Below, in pieces: positions 1 to 5,661 of a stretch of DNA of 5,661 bases. The DNA is taken from NCBI GenBank assembly GCA_007131045.1, contig SLRI01000194.1, positions 1 to 5,661 of the forward strand, given 5' to 3'. Numbering within the stretch: position 1 is the stretch's first letter; every line of letters starts with the position of its first letter. Under the pieces are notes generated by a model. It worked only from the letters and a program-made list of their open reading frames with translations. It was not told the origin of the DNA and did no database searches. The DNA is from Rhodospirillales bacterium (GTDB lineage Bacteria > Pseudomonadota > Alphaproteobacteria > Geminicoccales > Geminicoccaceae). A program made the translations under genes and the position numbers.

Positions 1-471
<471 letters not shown>

Positions 472-488
472 AGCAACCAAACCGGCCA

Positions 489-514
489 GGGGCCGCCCCG
501 CTCGGGGTGGCCCC
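489..514 (+). other. Intercistronic G/C hairpin between coxL and coxM
   Basis: The arms GGGGCCGCCCC (489-499) and GGGGTGGCCCC (504-514) form an 11-pair stem, with one G.U wobble in RNA, around the four-base loop GCTC (500-503). No T tract follows, so a standard intrinsic terminator is unlikely. It begins 17 bases after the coxL stop and ends 35 bases before the coxM start codon, leaving the coxM ribosome binding site free. It could protect the 3' end of the coxL message or tune the L:M ratio; that role is inference. Confidence 0.55.
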
Positions 515-533
515 CGAGCCGCACCTCGATGCC

Positions 534-540
534 AGGGAGA
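534..540 (+). promoter_or_regulatory. Ribosome binding site of coxM
   Basis: AGGGAGA lies nine bases before the ATG at 550. It would fall inside the coding sequence if the in-frame ATG at 529 were used, so it decides for the start at 550. Confidence 0.7.
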
Positions 541-549
541 AACCCGACG

Positions 550-1344
550 ATGTATGAATTCGCCTACAAGAAACCCACCTCGCTCGCCGAGGCCGCCCAG
601 CTCCTGGGCGGCGACGCGGACGCCAAGCTGATGGCCGGCGGCCAGACCTTCATCCCCACCCTCAAGCAGCGCCTGGCCCAGCCCACCGCGGTGATCGACC
701 TCTCCGGCATCGGCGAGCTGAAGGGCATCCAGGAAGAGGGCGGCGGCGTCACCATCGGCGCGATGGCGACCCACGGCGAGGTCGCCAAGAGCGACGTGGT
801 CAAGAAGGTGATCCCGTCGCTGGCCGACCTCGCCCTGCACATCGGCGACCCGCAGGTGCGCAATCTCGGCACGCTCGGCGGCTCGATCGCCAACAACGAC
901 CCCGCCGCCGACTACCCGGGCGCGCTCTTGGCGCTGGATGCTACGATCCGCACCAGCAAGCGCGAGATCAGCGCCGCCGACTTCCTCACCGGCATGTTCG
1001 AGACGGCCCTCGGGGAGGACGAGATCATCAAGGCGGTGCACTTCAAGAAGCCGGATGCGGGCAGCTACCAGAAGTTCCGCAACCCGGCCTCGCGCTACGC
1101 CATGGCCGGCGCCTACGTCACCAGGATCGGCGGCGAGGTCAGGGTCGTCGTCACCGGTGCCGGCGCCTGCGCCTTCCGCTGGACCGAGGCCGAGAACGCG
1201 CTGAGCTCAAACTTCTCGGCCGACGCGCTGGCCGATCTCAGCCTGCCGTCGGCCGACCTCAACGCCGACATCCACGCCTCTGCCGACTACCGGGCGCACC
1301 TGGTCAAGGTGATGGCCCAGCGCGCCGTCAAGGCCGCCGCATAA
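550..1344 (+). CDS. coxM: Carbon monoxide dehydrogenase-type medium (FAD-binding) subunit
   Basis: This 264-residue flavoprotein subunit passes electrons from the molybdenum subunit, via the iron-sulfur subunit, to FAD and then to the quinone/respiratory chain. The N-terminal FAD_binding_5 domain (about 1-165) shows AGGQT at 29-33 and TLGGS at 108-112 followed by NNDP (115-118), the two glycine-rich motifs that hold the FAD pyrophosphate. The C-terminal part (about 168-264) matches the CO dehydrogenase flavoprotein C-terminal domain. Length is slightly below the usual 270-290. The start at 550 is chosen because the protein then begins MYEFAYKKPTSLAEA, as relatives do, and AGGGAGA sits nine bases upstream; ATG 529 is the alternative. 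AGGQ replaces the AGGH of the Afipia (Oligotropha) carboxidovorans form I enzyme, a variant common in form II-like members. No coxS lies between coxL and coxM. The last 17 bases overlap the convergent VanZ-like gene. Confidence 0.93.
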   Translation: MYEFAYKKPTSLAEAAQLLGGDADAKLMAGGQTFIPTLKQRLAQPTAVIDLSGIGELKGIQEEGGGVTIGAMATHGEVAKSDVVKKVIPSLADLALHIGDPQVRNLGTLGGSIANNDPAADYPGALLALDATIRTSKREISAADFLTGMFETALGEDEIIKAVHFKKPDAGSYQKFRNPASRYAMAGAYVTRIGGEVRVVVTGAGACAFRWTEAENALSSNFSADALADLSLPSADLNADIHASADYRAHLVKVMAQRAVKAAA

Positions 1345-2455
1345 GCGCCGAGGCGGCTTCCCGCTCGGGTATCTCTGGGCGGCCGGGTGCCTTAGCGGGG
1401 TCGGGCGTCGCTGCCCGGCCCCGTCGGCGCAACACATGCCCGGCCACCGCGAGGCCGAGCATGGCGCCCGCGGCGTTGAACGCCATGTCGACGAAATCGT
1501 CGGCATCGAACATGCTGAAGTAGAGCTCGGCCAGCTCCAGCAGCACCGCCGCCGCCAGCCAGGCAGAGACGAACAACCAGAGCGGCCGATGCGGCTGGGC
1601 GAGGCGCGAGGCGAAGGCCAGCACCGCAAAGCCCGAAAGATGCAAGAGCGGCTTGAGCAGCTCGATGCCGCGCCCCCCGGTCGCCGCGTTGAGCAGATCG
1701 TGCAACGGCTGCCGCACGCTCTGCGGCAGCACCACGACGAGCGCCAGCGAGCCCAGGCCGGCCAGCACCAACGTCGCAGCCAAGCGATTTTGGCTCTGCC
1801 ACCAGAGCGCCAGACCGATCGCCGCGCCGATGCCGAGCCAGAGGACGATCAAGCCGCGGCGCAACAGATCCCGTGTAGCCGGCCTGAAGGCGGCGGCGAC
1901 CTCGAGATCCCGGACCTCCATCACGCCCGTGGTTCGATGCAGCCGCAGCATCACCCTTGCCTGGTCGCTCGGTGACGCCACCGGAAAGACCGCGCTGAGC
2001 CGCACCGGCCCGACATCGCCCACCCGATCGATCAGCTGAAACCGGCCGCCGATATCGGCCCGGCCGTCCGGGGTGACGCCCTGCACCACCACCCGCGGCC
2101 GCTGCCAGCGCTCCGGGCCGGCCACCACGTCGCGCAAGGTGACGGTGGCCGTCACCCGCACCCCGTGGCCACCGCGCGGCAAGTCGATCACCTGATCGAT
2201 CCCGACCACGACGTCCGGATCGTCGTTGGCCAGCCGGACGCCGCCGTCGATCGCCTCGACCTTTCCGCCACCGACGCGCTGCCAGGCGGCCACCGGCGCC
2301 TCGGAAGCGAACGCAGCGAAATCCGGATCGGCGAGCACGCTATCGGGCAGATCGACCCAGCGCGGCACGAGCCAAAGGAGGAGAGCGCTGACGAGGGCCA
2401 AAAGCACGACCCCGCCCCAGACCCAGAACCAGACCGAGGCGACGAGACGTGGCAA
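1328..2455 (-). CDS. VanZ-like membrane protein with N-terminal extracytoplasmic domain
   Basis: A 375-residue predicted inner-membrane protein. One N-terminal membrane segment (about 7-31) leads into a roughly 165-residue soluble region (32-195) rich in alternating hydrophobic residues typical of beta strands, probably extracytoplasmic. Further membrane segments follow near 202-219, 225-243, 268-283, 292-308 and 326-342. The C-terminal half resembles the VanZ family: K268 and H272 in KPLLHLSGFAVLAF, acidic residues E307/E310, and DFVDMAFNAAGAMLG with D323, N327, G330 and G334. VanZ-like proteins are linked to glycopeptide resistance in one case, but most have no known role. Translation begins at TTG (2455), supported by AGGGAAGGG five bases upstream; no ATG lies nearby in frame. 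The tail is Arg/Pro-rich. It is divergent from coxD and convergent with coxM, so it is not part of their operon. I infer no CO-related function. Confidence 0.75.
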   Translation of the reverse strand: MPRLVASVWFWVWGGVVLLALVSALLLWLVPRWVDLPDSVLADPDFAAFASEAPVAAWQRVGGGKVEAIDGGVRLANDDPDVVVGIDQVIDLPRGGHGVRVTATVTLRDVVAGPERWQRPRVVVQGVTPDGRADIGGRFQLIDRVGDVGPVRLSAVFPVASPSDQARVMLRLHRTTGVMEVRDLEVAAAFRPATRDLLRRGLIVLWLGIGAAIGLALWWQSQNRLAATLVLAGLGSLALVVVLPQSVRQPLHDLLNAATGGRGIELLKPLLHLSGFAVLAFASRLAQPHRPLWLFVSAWLAAAVLLELAELYFSMFDADDFVDMAFNAAGAMLGLAVAGHVLRRRGRAATPDPAKAPGRPEIPEREAASALMRRP

Positions 2456-2460
2456 GCCAA

Positions 2461-2469
2461 CCCTTCCCT
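2461..2469 (-). promoter_or_regulatory. Ribosome binding site deciding the TTG start of the VanZ-like gene
   Basis: On the minus strand AGGGAAGGG ends five bases before the TTG at 2455-2453. The good spacing is the main support for this rare start codon. Confidence 0.55.
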
Positions 2470-2506
2470 AATCGGCACGAGAACGGCATGTAGGGGCGCA
2501 ACTCGT

Positions 2507-2518
2507 CGCCCGCGGGCG
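2507..2518. repeat. 12-bp perfect palindrome in the vanZ-like/coxD divergent region
   Basis: CGCCCGCGGGCG is a perfect 12-bp palindrome within the 127 bp between the divergent VanZ-like gene and coxD. It could be an operator, but pure G/C palindromes arise easily in DNA of this composition. No convincing -35/-10 pair for either gene was found around it. Confidence 0.25.
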
Positions 2519-2570
2519 CCTTCTATCACCACCCGTGCCGCCCGGGCAAACCGAACGGCGAAAAACTTAC

Positions 2571-2576
2571 CAGGGG
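2571..2576 (+). promoter_or_regulatory. Ribosome binding site of coxD
   Basis: CAGGGG lies six bases before ATG 2583 and directly abuts ATG 2577, so it selects 2583 over both 2577 and the upstream GTG at 2535. Confidence 0.6.
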
Positions 2577-2582
2577 ATGCCC

Positions 2583-3506
2583 ATGGCCGCCGACCTGCCG
2601 CGCTCGATCGACGACACCACCACCCTGCTCCGAGAGTCCGGCTACATCCCCGACCGGCCGCTGGCGACCGCGACCTTCCTCGCCCTCGAGCTCGGCCGCC
2701 CGCTCTTCCTCGAGGGCGAGGCTGGCGTCGGCAAGACCGAGATCGCCAAGACCCTGGCCCAGGCCCTCGGCCGCGACCTCGTCCGGCTGCAATGCTACGA
2801 GGGCCTCGACCTCGCATCCGCCGTCTACGAGTGGAACTACCAGCGCCAGATGCTGGAGATCCGCATGGCCGAAGCCACCGGCGACGCCTCGCGCGAGAGC
2901 CTGGCGCAGGACATCTTCGACCGCCGCTTCTTGATCAGCCGCCCCCTCCTGCAGGCGCTCGAGCCGCATGCCGGTGGGGCGCCGGTGCTGCTGATCGACG
3001 AGCTCGACCGCACCGACGAGCCGTTCGAGGCGTTCCTCCTCGAGGTCCTCTCCGACTACCAGATCACCATCCCCGAGGTCGGCACCATCAAGGCCGAAAC
3101 CCCGCCGATCACCATCATCACCTCCAATCGCACGCGCGAGATCCACGACGCCCTGAAGCGCCGCTGCTTCTACCACTGGGTCGACTACCCCACGGCCGAA
3201 CGCGAGCACGAGATCATCCAGTCCCGCCTGCCGGGCGTCGACGAGCGGCTGTCGCGAATGATCGTCGACTTCGTCCAGGAACTGCGAAAGAAGGACCTTT
3301 TCAAGCTCCCGGGCGTCGCCGAAACCCTCGACTGGACCAGGGCACTCACCACCCTCGACGTCCTGGTCATCACCCCGGAGGTGATCAACGACACGCTCGG
3401 CACCCTGCTCAAATACCAGGACGACATTGCCAAGATTCAGGGCAGCGAAGCCGCGAGCATCCTCCGCGAGGTCACCATGAAGGCCCAGGCGGCCGGCAGG
3501 GGTTGA
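2583..3506 (+). CDS. coxD: MoxR-type AAA+ ATPase, CO dehydrogenase maturation protein CoxD
   Basis: This 307-residue AAA+ ATPase of the MoxR family closely resembles CoxD, which in Afipia carboxidovorans is needed for sulfuration and copper insertion at the Mo-Cu centre of CODH. The ATPase core is complete: Walker A GEAGVGKT (45-52), Walker B VLLIDELD (135-142), sensor 1 ITSNRT with N182, and likely arginine fingers in LKRRCF (R193/R194). A C-terminal lid follows, containing LPGVAETLDWTRAL (sensor 2 region, about 242-255). Length matches the family. The start is ATG 2583, giving MAADLPRSIDDTTTLL as in relatives, with CAGGGG six bases upstream; GTG 2535 and ATG 2577 are less likely. Transcription must begin in the divergent region before it, because the VanZ-like gene separates it from coxM. 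The HicB-like gene starts 19 bases after its stop. MoxR ATPases usually work with a VWA partner, here the CoxE protein further downstream. Confidence 0.92.
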   Translation: MAADLPRSIDDTTTLLRESGYIPDRPLATATFLALELGRPLFLEGEAGVGKTEIAKTLAQALGRDLVRLQCYEGLDLASAVYEWNYQRQMLEIRMAEATGDASRESLAQDIFDRRFLISRPLLQALEPHAGGAPVLLIDELDRTDEPFEAFLLEVLSDYQITIPEVGTIKAETPPITIITSNRTREIHDALKRRCFYHWVDYPTAEREHEIIQSRLPGVDERLSRMIVDFVQELRKKDLFKLPGVAETLDWTRALTTLDVLVITPEVINDTLGTLLKYQDDIAKIQGSEAASILREVTMKAQAAGRG

Positions 3507-3525
3507 GGGGCGGTAGCGACACTCC

Positions 3526-3801
3526 ATGCGAGCCTACCGCGCCATCCTCGAAGCCGGCGACGAGTCCGGCTACGGCGTCGTCTTTCCGGAGTTGCCGGGC
3601 TGCATTTCGGTCGGAGAAACCCGCGAAGCCGCGTTGCGTAACGCCGCCGAGGCCCTGCAACTGCACCTAGAGGGCCTCGAGGCGGACGGCATCCCCTTCC
3701 CCGAGCCCCGCCGCCTCGACGCCCCGCTGCCGAGTTGGCTCACCGACGGCATCCCGCCGTACCGCGAGACCGAGCGGGTGAGCATCGCCCCGAAGCCTTG
3801 A
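3526..3801 (+). CDS. HicB-family antitoxin-like protein, orphan and short
   Basis: A 91-residue protein with the HicB-like fold (partial RNase H-like). Residues 3-63 show the hallmark order: YRAILEAGDESGYGVVFPELPGC, then VGETREAALRNAAEALQLHLEG, then a G-PFPEP stretch. In HicAB systems HicB blocks the mRNA-cutting toxin HicA and usually carries a C-terminal ribbon-helix-helix or helix-turn-helix domain for autoregulation. Here only about 30 residues follow the fold, ending ERVSIAPKP, with no recognisable DNA-binding helices; the RVSI segment may be the remnant of a ribbon strand. No HicA-like frame occurs on either strand nearby. The nearest purine-rich site (GAGGGG, 3505-3510, overlapping the coxD stop) is 15 bases before the ATG, farther than usual, so translation may depend on coupling to coxD. 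Stand-alone short HicB proteins are common, so it may be functional without HicA; its role is unknown. Confidence 0.75.
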   Translation: MRAYRAILEAGDESGYGVVFPELPGCISVGETREAALRNAAEALQLHLEGLEADGIPFPEPRRLDAPLPSWLTDGIPPYRETERVSIAPKP

Positions 3802-3817
3802 TTAGGGGAGCACATCA

Positions 3818-3834
3818 GGCAACCGGCCTTTGCC
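3818..3834. terminator. Possible weak hairpin between convergent hicB-like and vapC genes
   Basis: GGCAA (3818-3822) and TTGCC (3830-3834) can pair around a seven-base loop in the 54-bp gap between the two convergent genes. The position suits a bidirectional terminator, but the stem is only five pairs and there is no T tract, so this is tentative. Confidence 0.2.
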
Positions 3835-3855
3835 GCCCTACGGCCCTGCAGCCGC

Positions 3856-4230
3856 TCAGTACGGCACCAGCAAGTCATCGAACATCGGAAAGTGCTTGCG
3901 ATTGACCGTCGCGAGGCGAGCCCCAGCCTGCTTGGCGGTCGCAGCGATCAGCGCATCGACCAAGTCCGTCCCATGACTCGGCCGAAAGCGACGCTTGAAG
4001 CTGCCACCCAACCGCGCGGTTTCGCCGTCCAGAGCGACGATCCGGCAATCGGCGGTGACATCGTCGACGACAGCCCGCGCCTTTCGGTTGCGTGCTCCTG
4101 CCTCGAGCTCCGCGATCGTCAAGACCGACACCAGGCTGCCCACCGGCAGCTCGGCCAGGAAGTCCAATGCCTCCCGGCGGCCGCGCAAGCAATCGACGAA
4201 TACACACGTATCGATCAGGATCGGCGCCAA
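3856..4230 (-). CDS. vapC: VapC-type PIN-domain ribonuclease toxin
   Basis: This 124-residue PIN-domain protein is the toxin of a VapBC module. VapC toxins are Mg-dependent endoribonucleases that typically cut tRNA or rRNA when not bound by VapB. The acidic active site is intact: D7 in ILIDTCVF, E41 in TIAELEAG, D89 and D92 in HGTDLVDALIAATA, plus the late TVNRKHF motif with N110. Length is normal for VapC. The start is TTG 4230, preceded by GAGGAG five bases upstream, and it overlaps the vapB stop by 16 bases, the usual antitoxin-toxin coupling. The rare start codon may keep toxin synthesis below antitoxin synthesis. The gene is convergent with the hicB-like gene and opposite in strand to the flanking cox genes. 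The RNA target cannot be told from the sequence. Confidence 0.9.
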   Translation of the reverse strand: MAPILIDTCVFVDCLRGRREALDFLAELPVGSLVSVLTIAELEAGARNRKARAVVDDVTADCRIVALDGETARLGGSFKRRFRPSHGTDLVDALIAATAKQAGARLATVNRKHFPMFDDLLVPY

Positions 4231-4481
4231 AGACGCTCCTCACGCTCGTCGAGCGAGCGGCGGTTGTCGGCCATGACCTCCTCGATGTCGTCCCGGTCGG
4301 CCCAGGCACCGAAGGCACGGCGCAGCCGGGTGAGCCGATCTTCCATCGGCGGCTCCTGCGCGATCAGCCGGTCCACCGCGTCCCGAATGAGCGCACTCTG
4401 CCGCCGCCCGGTCTGCGCCGCCAGGCGACGCAGCGCCTCGACCTGCGCCTCCTCGAGATAGATCTGCGTCCTGACCATCAT
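4215..4481 (-). CDS. vapB: VapB-type ribbon-helix-helix antitoxin
   Basis: An 88-residue antitoxin, first gene of the vapBC operon. The N-terminal segment (about 3-43) reads as a ribbon-helix-helix DNA-binding domain: the strand VRTQIYLEEAQ, then two helices with LRRLAAQTGRRQSALIRDAVDRLI. The charged C-terminal part (about 50-88, including W63 and ending LWRRS) is the kind of flexible tail that wraps the PIN toxin. The start is ATG 4481, six bases after GGAGGA; an immediately following ATG at 4478 and upstream ATGs at 4502 and 4499 are alternatives, but the latter two lie before the ribosome binding site. Its stop lies inside the start of vapC. Autorepression by the VapBC complex is expected from the family, and an AT-rich 8-bp direct repeat just upstream is a candidate operator. 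Confidence 0.87.
   Translation of the reverse strand: MMVRTQIYLEEAQVEALRRLAAQTGRRQSALIRDAVDRLIAQEPPMEDRLTRLRRAFGAWADRDDIEEVMADNRRSLDEREERLWRRS
4236..4241 (-). promoter_or_regulatory. Ribosome binding site deciding the TTG start of vapC
   Basis: Minus-strand GAGGAG ends five bases before TTG 4230-4228 and lies within the vapB coding sequence. It supports the TTG start over the later CTG codon that overlaps the vapB stop. Confidence 0.65.
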
Positions 4482-4487
4482 CCGATG

Positions 4488-4493
4488 TCCTCC
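4488..4493 (-). promoter_or_regulatory. Ribosome binding site of vapB
   Basis: Minus-strand GGAGGA lies six bases before ATG 4481, a near-consensus site that excludes the upstream ATGs at 4499-4502. Confidence 0.7.
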
Positions 4494-4514
4494 ATACATC
4501 ATCCATATACATCA
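4494..4514. repeat. 8-bp direct repeat, candidate VapB(C) operator
   Basis: ATACATCA occurs at 4494-4501 and again at 4507-4514, a 13-bp spacing, in a strikingly AT-rich patch of otherwise GC-rich DNA. It lies just upstream of the vapB ribosome binding site and overlaps the candidate -10. Ribbon-helix-helix antitoxins bind short repeated sites at such positions; the operator role is inferred. Confidence 0.45.
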
Positions 4515-4532
4515 CGCGCAGCGGCCGGCCAA
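4504..4532 (-). promoter_or_regulatory. Candidate sigma-70-type promoter of vapBC
   Basis: On the minus strand TTGGCC (4532-4527) and TATATG (4509-4504) are 17 bases apart, each matching four of six consensus positions. Transcription would start about 10-15 bases before the vapB ribosome binding site or at its edge. The -10 falls inside the direct repeat, which would suit repression by VapB. Confidence 0.4.
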
Positions 4533-4577
4533 CATCGCCGATGCATCCCAGCCACCCCGGTGCTAGGCTCCGGCCAA

Positions 4578-4583
4578 AGAGGA
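4578..4583 (+). promoter_or_regulatory. Ribosome binding site of coxE
   Basis: AGAGGA lies five bases before ATG 4589 and fixes the coxE start. About 15 bases earlier TGCTAGGCT (4561-4569) resembles a -10 region, but I find no matching -35. Confidence 0.65.
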
Positions 4584-4588
4584 ACCGC

Positions 4589-5661
4589 ATGACCGAGCCC
4601 CTGCCCGACGACCTGCCCGATACCCCCGAGGGCGGCCGCTTCGCCGCCAACGTCGCCCAGTTCGCCCGGGCGCTGAGAGCTGCCGGCCTGCCGGTTGGGC
4701 CCGGCCGCGTGCTGCGCGCCCTCGAGGCGATCGAGGTCACCGGCATCGGCTCGCGGCAAGACCTCTACTGGACGCTGCACGCCGTCTTCGTGAACCGCCG
4801 CGACCAGCGCGAGCTGTTCGACCAGTGCTTCCACATCTTCTGGCGCGACCCGAAGCTGCTCGAGCGGCTGATGCAGATGATGCTGCCGCAACTGCAAAAA
4901 CCGCAGGACGAGGCGGGCGAGGAGGTCAGCCGCCGGGTCGCCGAAGCCATGGCGCCGGAAAAGCAGCCCGGCCGGGGTGAAGCACCCGAAGAAGAGCCCG
5001 AAGAGGAAATCGAGCTCGACATGCAGCTCACCTACTCGGCCAAAGAGCTGCTGCAGGAAAAAGACTTCGAGGCGATGAGCACGGACGAGCTCGGCGACGC
5101 CAAGCGGCAGATCAAGAACCTCAGGCTGCCGATCATGGAACGCCCGACCCGCCGCTTCGCGCTGCATCCCCGCGGCCGCCGCATCGACTTGAGGAAGACG
5201 CTCCGCCAATCGCTGCGCGGCGGCGGTGCCATTATCGACATCGCCAAGCGCCGCCGGCTGCGCCGCCCGCCGCCTCTGGTCATCCTCTGCGACATCTCGG
5301 GCTCGATGAGCCGCTACTCGCGCATGCTGCTCTTGTTCATGCACTCGATCGCCAGCGACCGCGAACGCGTCTCCAGCTTCGTCTTCGGCACGCGCCTCAC
5401 CAACATCACCCGCTACTTGAAGAACCGCGACGTCGACGTGGCCCTCGACAAGGTCGGCCAGGTGGTCAAGGACTGGTCCGGCGGCACCCGCATCGGCCAC
5501 TGCCTCGAAGACTTCAACAAGAACTGGTCGAGGCGAGTGCTCGGCCAGGGCGCCGTCGTCATCATCATCACCGACGGCCTCGACCGCGACGCCGGCGAAG
5601 GGCTGGAAGCCGAAATGGAGCGGCTGCACAAGTCCTGCCGCCGCCTCATCTGGCTCAATCC
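4589..5661 (+). CDS. coxE: VWA-domain CO dehydrogenase maturation protein CoxE, 3' end cut by the window
   Basis: 357 complete codons are visible with no stop; the family is usually about 380-420 residues, so only a short tail is missing. CoxE is the von Willebrand factor A partner of the MoxR ATPase CoxD and is needed in Afipia carboxidovorans for building the Mo-Cu centre of CODH, probably the copper step. The N-terminal helical part (about 15-105) is followed by an acidic linker (131-144, with eight Glu and one Asp), a basic stretch (186-226, many Arg) and the VWA domain (about 229-357). The metal-ion-dependent adhesion site is intact: D235-I-S237-G-S239-M, T300 in SGGTRIG, and D329 in IIITDGLDRD. 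The visible end RRLIWLN is the start of the family's conserved WLNP motif. The start at ATG 4589 has AGAGGA five bases upstream. It is divergent from vapB and about 1.1 kb from coxD. Confidence 0.92.
   Translation, partial: MTEPLPDDLPDTPEGGRFAANVAQFARALRAAGLPVGPGRVLRALEAIEVTGIGSRQDLYWTLHAVFVNRRDQRELFDQCFHIFWRDPKLLERLMQMMLPQLQKPQDEAGEEVSRRVAEAMAPEKQPGRGEAPEEEPEEEIELDMQLTYSAKELLQEKDFEAMSTDELGDAKRQIKNLRLPIMERPTRRFALHPRGRRIDLRKTLRQSLRGGGAIIDIAKRRRLRRPPPLVILCDISGSMSRYSRMLLLFMHSIASDRERVSSFVFGTRLTNITRYLKNRDVDVALDKVGQVVKDWSGGTRIGHCLEDFNKNWSRRVLGQGAVVIIITDGLDRDAGEGLEAEMERLHKSCRRLIWLN

Noticed and set aside
529..549. Upstream ATG at 529 as the coxM start
   Set aside because: It would place the AGGGAGA ribosome binding site inside the gene and add seven residues absent from relatives.
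1331..1359. Possible hairpin GCCGCC/GGCGGC over the coxM stop codon as a terminator
   Set aside because: The loop is 13 bases, there is no T tract, and it overlaps coding sequence of both convergent genes; the pairing is likely chance.
2526..3527. Minus-strand open frame (333 codons) antisense to coxD
   Set aside because: It is an antisense shadow produced by third-position G/C bias, with no family features.
2165..3670. Long + strand open frame (501 codons) covering the end of the VanZ-like gene and most of coxD in another frame
   Set aside because: The translation is Arg/Pro/His-rich low-complexity sequence with no domain; it is a high-GC shadow of coxD, whose own frame has full AAA+ motifs.
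3489..4529. Nine-base direct repeat GCGGCCGGC at 3489-3497 and 4521-4529 flanking the hicB-like/vapBC block, considered as a target-site duplication
   Set aside because: Pure G/C nine-mers recur easily in this DNA, the first copy lies inside coxD coding sequence, and there are no terminal inverted repeats or transposase.
4499..5629. Long minus-strand open frame (376 codons) antisense to coxE
   Set aside because: Composition is that of a mirrored GC-rich gene, no motifs are recognisable, and the + strand frame encodes a complete MIDAS-containing VWA protein.

Overview
The window is GC-rich, with strong G/C preference at third codon positions. It holds part of an aerobic carbon monoxide dehydrogenase (cox)-type gene cluster. 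Protein resemblance and base composition suggest an alphaproteobacterium (Rhodospirillales/Rhizobiales-like); that is an inference from gene content, as there is no rRNA or other marker here.

Left part (1-1344, + strand): the 3' end of coxL, the large molybdopterin subunit, is followed after 78 bp by a complete coxM, the FAD subunit. A strong G/C hairpin lies between them. The L-then-M order fits the S-L-M arrangement of form II (BMS-type) CODH operons rather than the M-S-L order of form I. The diagnostic active-site loop of CoxL lies upstream of the window, so form and substrate cannot be settled here.

Middle (1328-2455, - strand): a membrane protein with a VanZ-like C-terminal half and a large N-terminal extracytoplasmic region. 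Its 3' end overlaps coxM by 17 bp. It splits the cluster, so coxD (2583-3506, + strand), a MoxR-type AAA+ ATPase, starts from a new divergent intergenic region.

Right part (3507-5661): coxD is followed by a short HicB-fold protein with no HicA partner. A complete vapBC toxin-antitoxin module lies on the opposite strand. After a 107 bp divergent intergenic region comes coxE, a VWA-domain protein with an intact MIDAS, which runs off the window three residues into a conserved C-terminal motif. CoxD and CoxE are the usual MoxR/VWA maturation pair and are often adjacent; here about 1.1 kb carrying two toxin-antitoxin-type loci separates them.

Functionally, coxL and coxM encode catalytic and electron-transfer subunits of a molybdenum hydroxylase. 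coxD and coxE encode the ATPase and its VWA partner, thought to mature the Mo/Cu active site. VanZ-like, HicB-like and VapBC appear to be passengers or insertions. The organisation is unusual, but I see no convincing wholly new system. No RNA genes, CRISPR arrays, transposases or origins were seen, and no gene-free stretch exceeds 300 bases.
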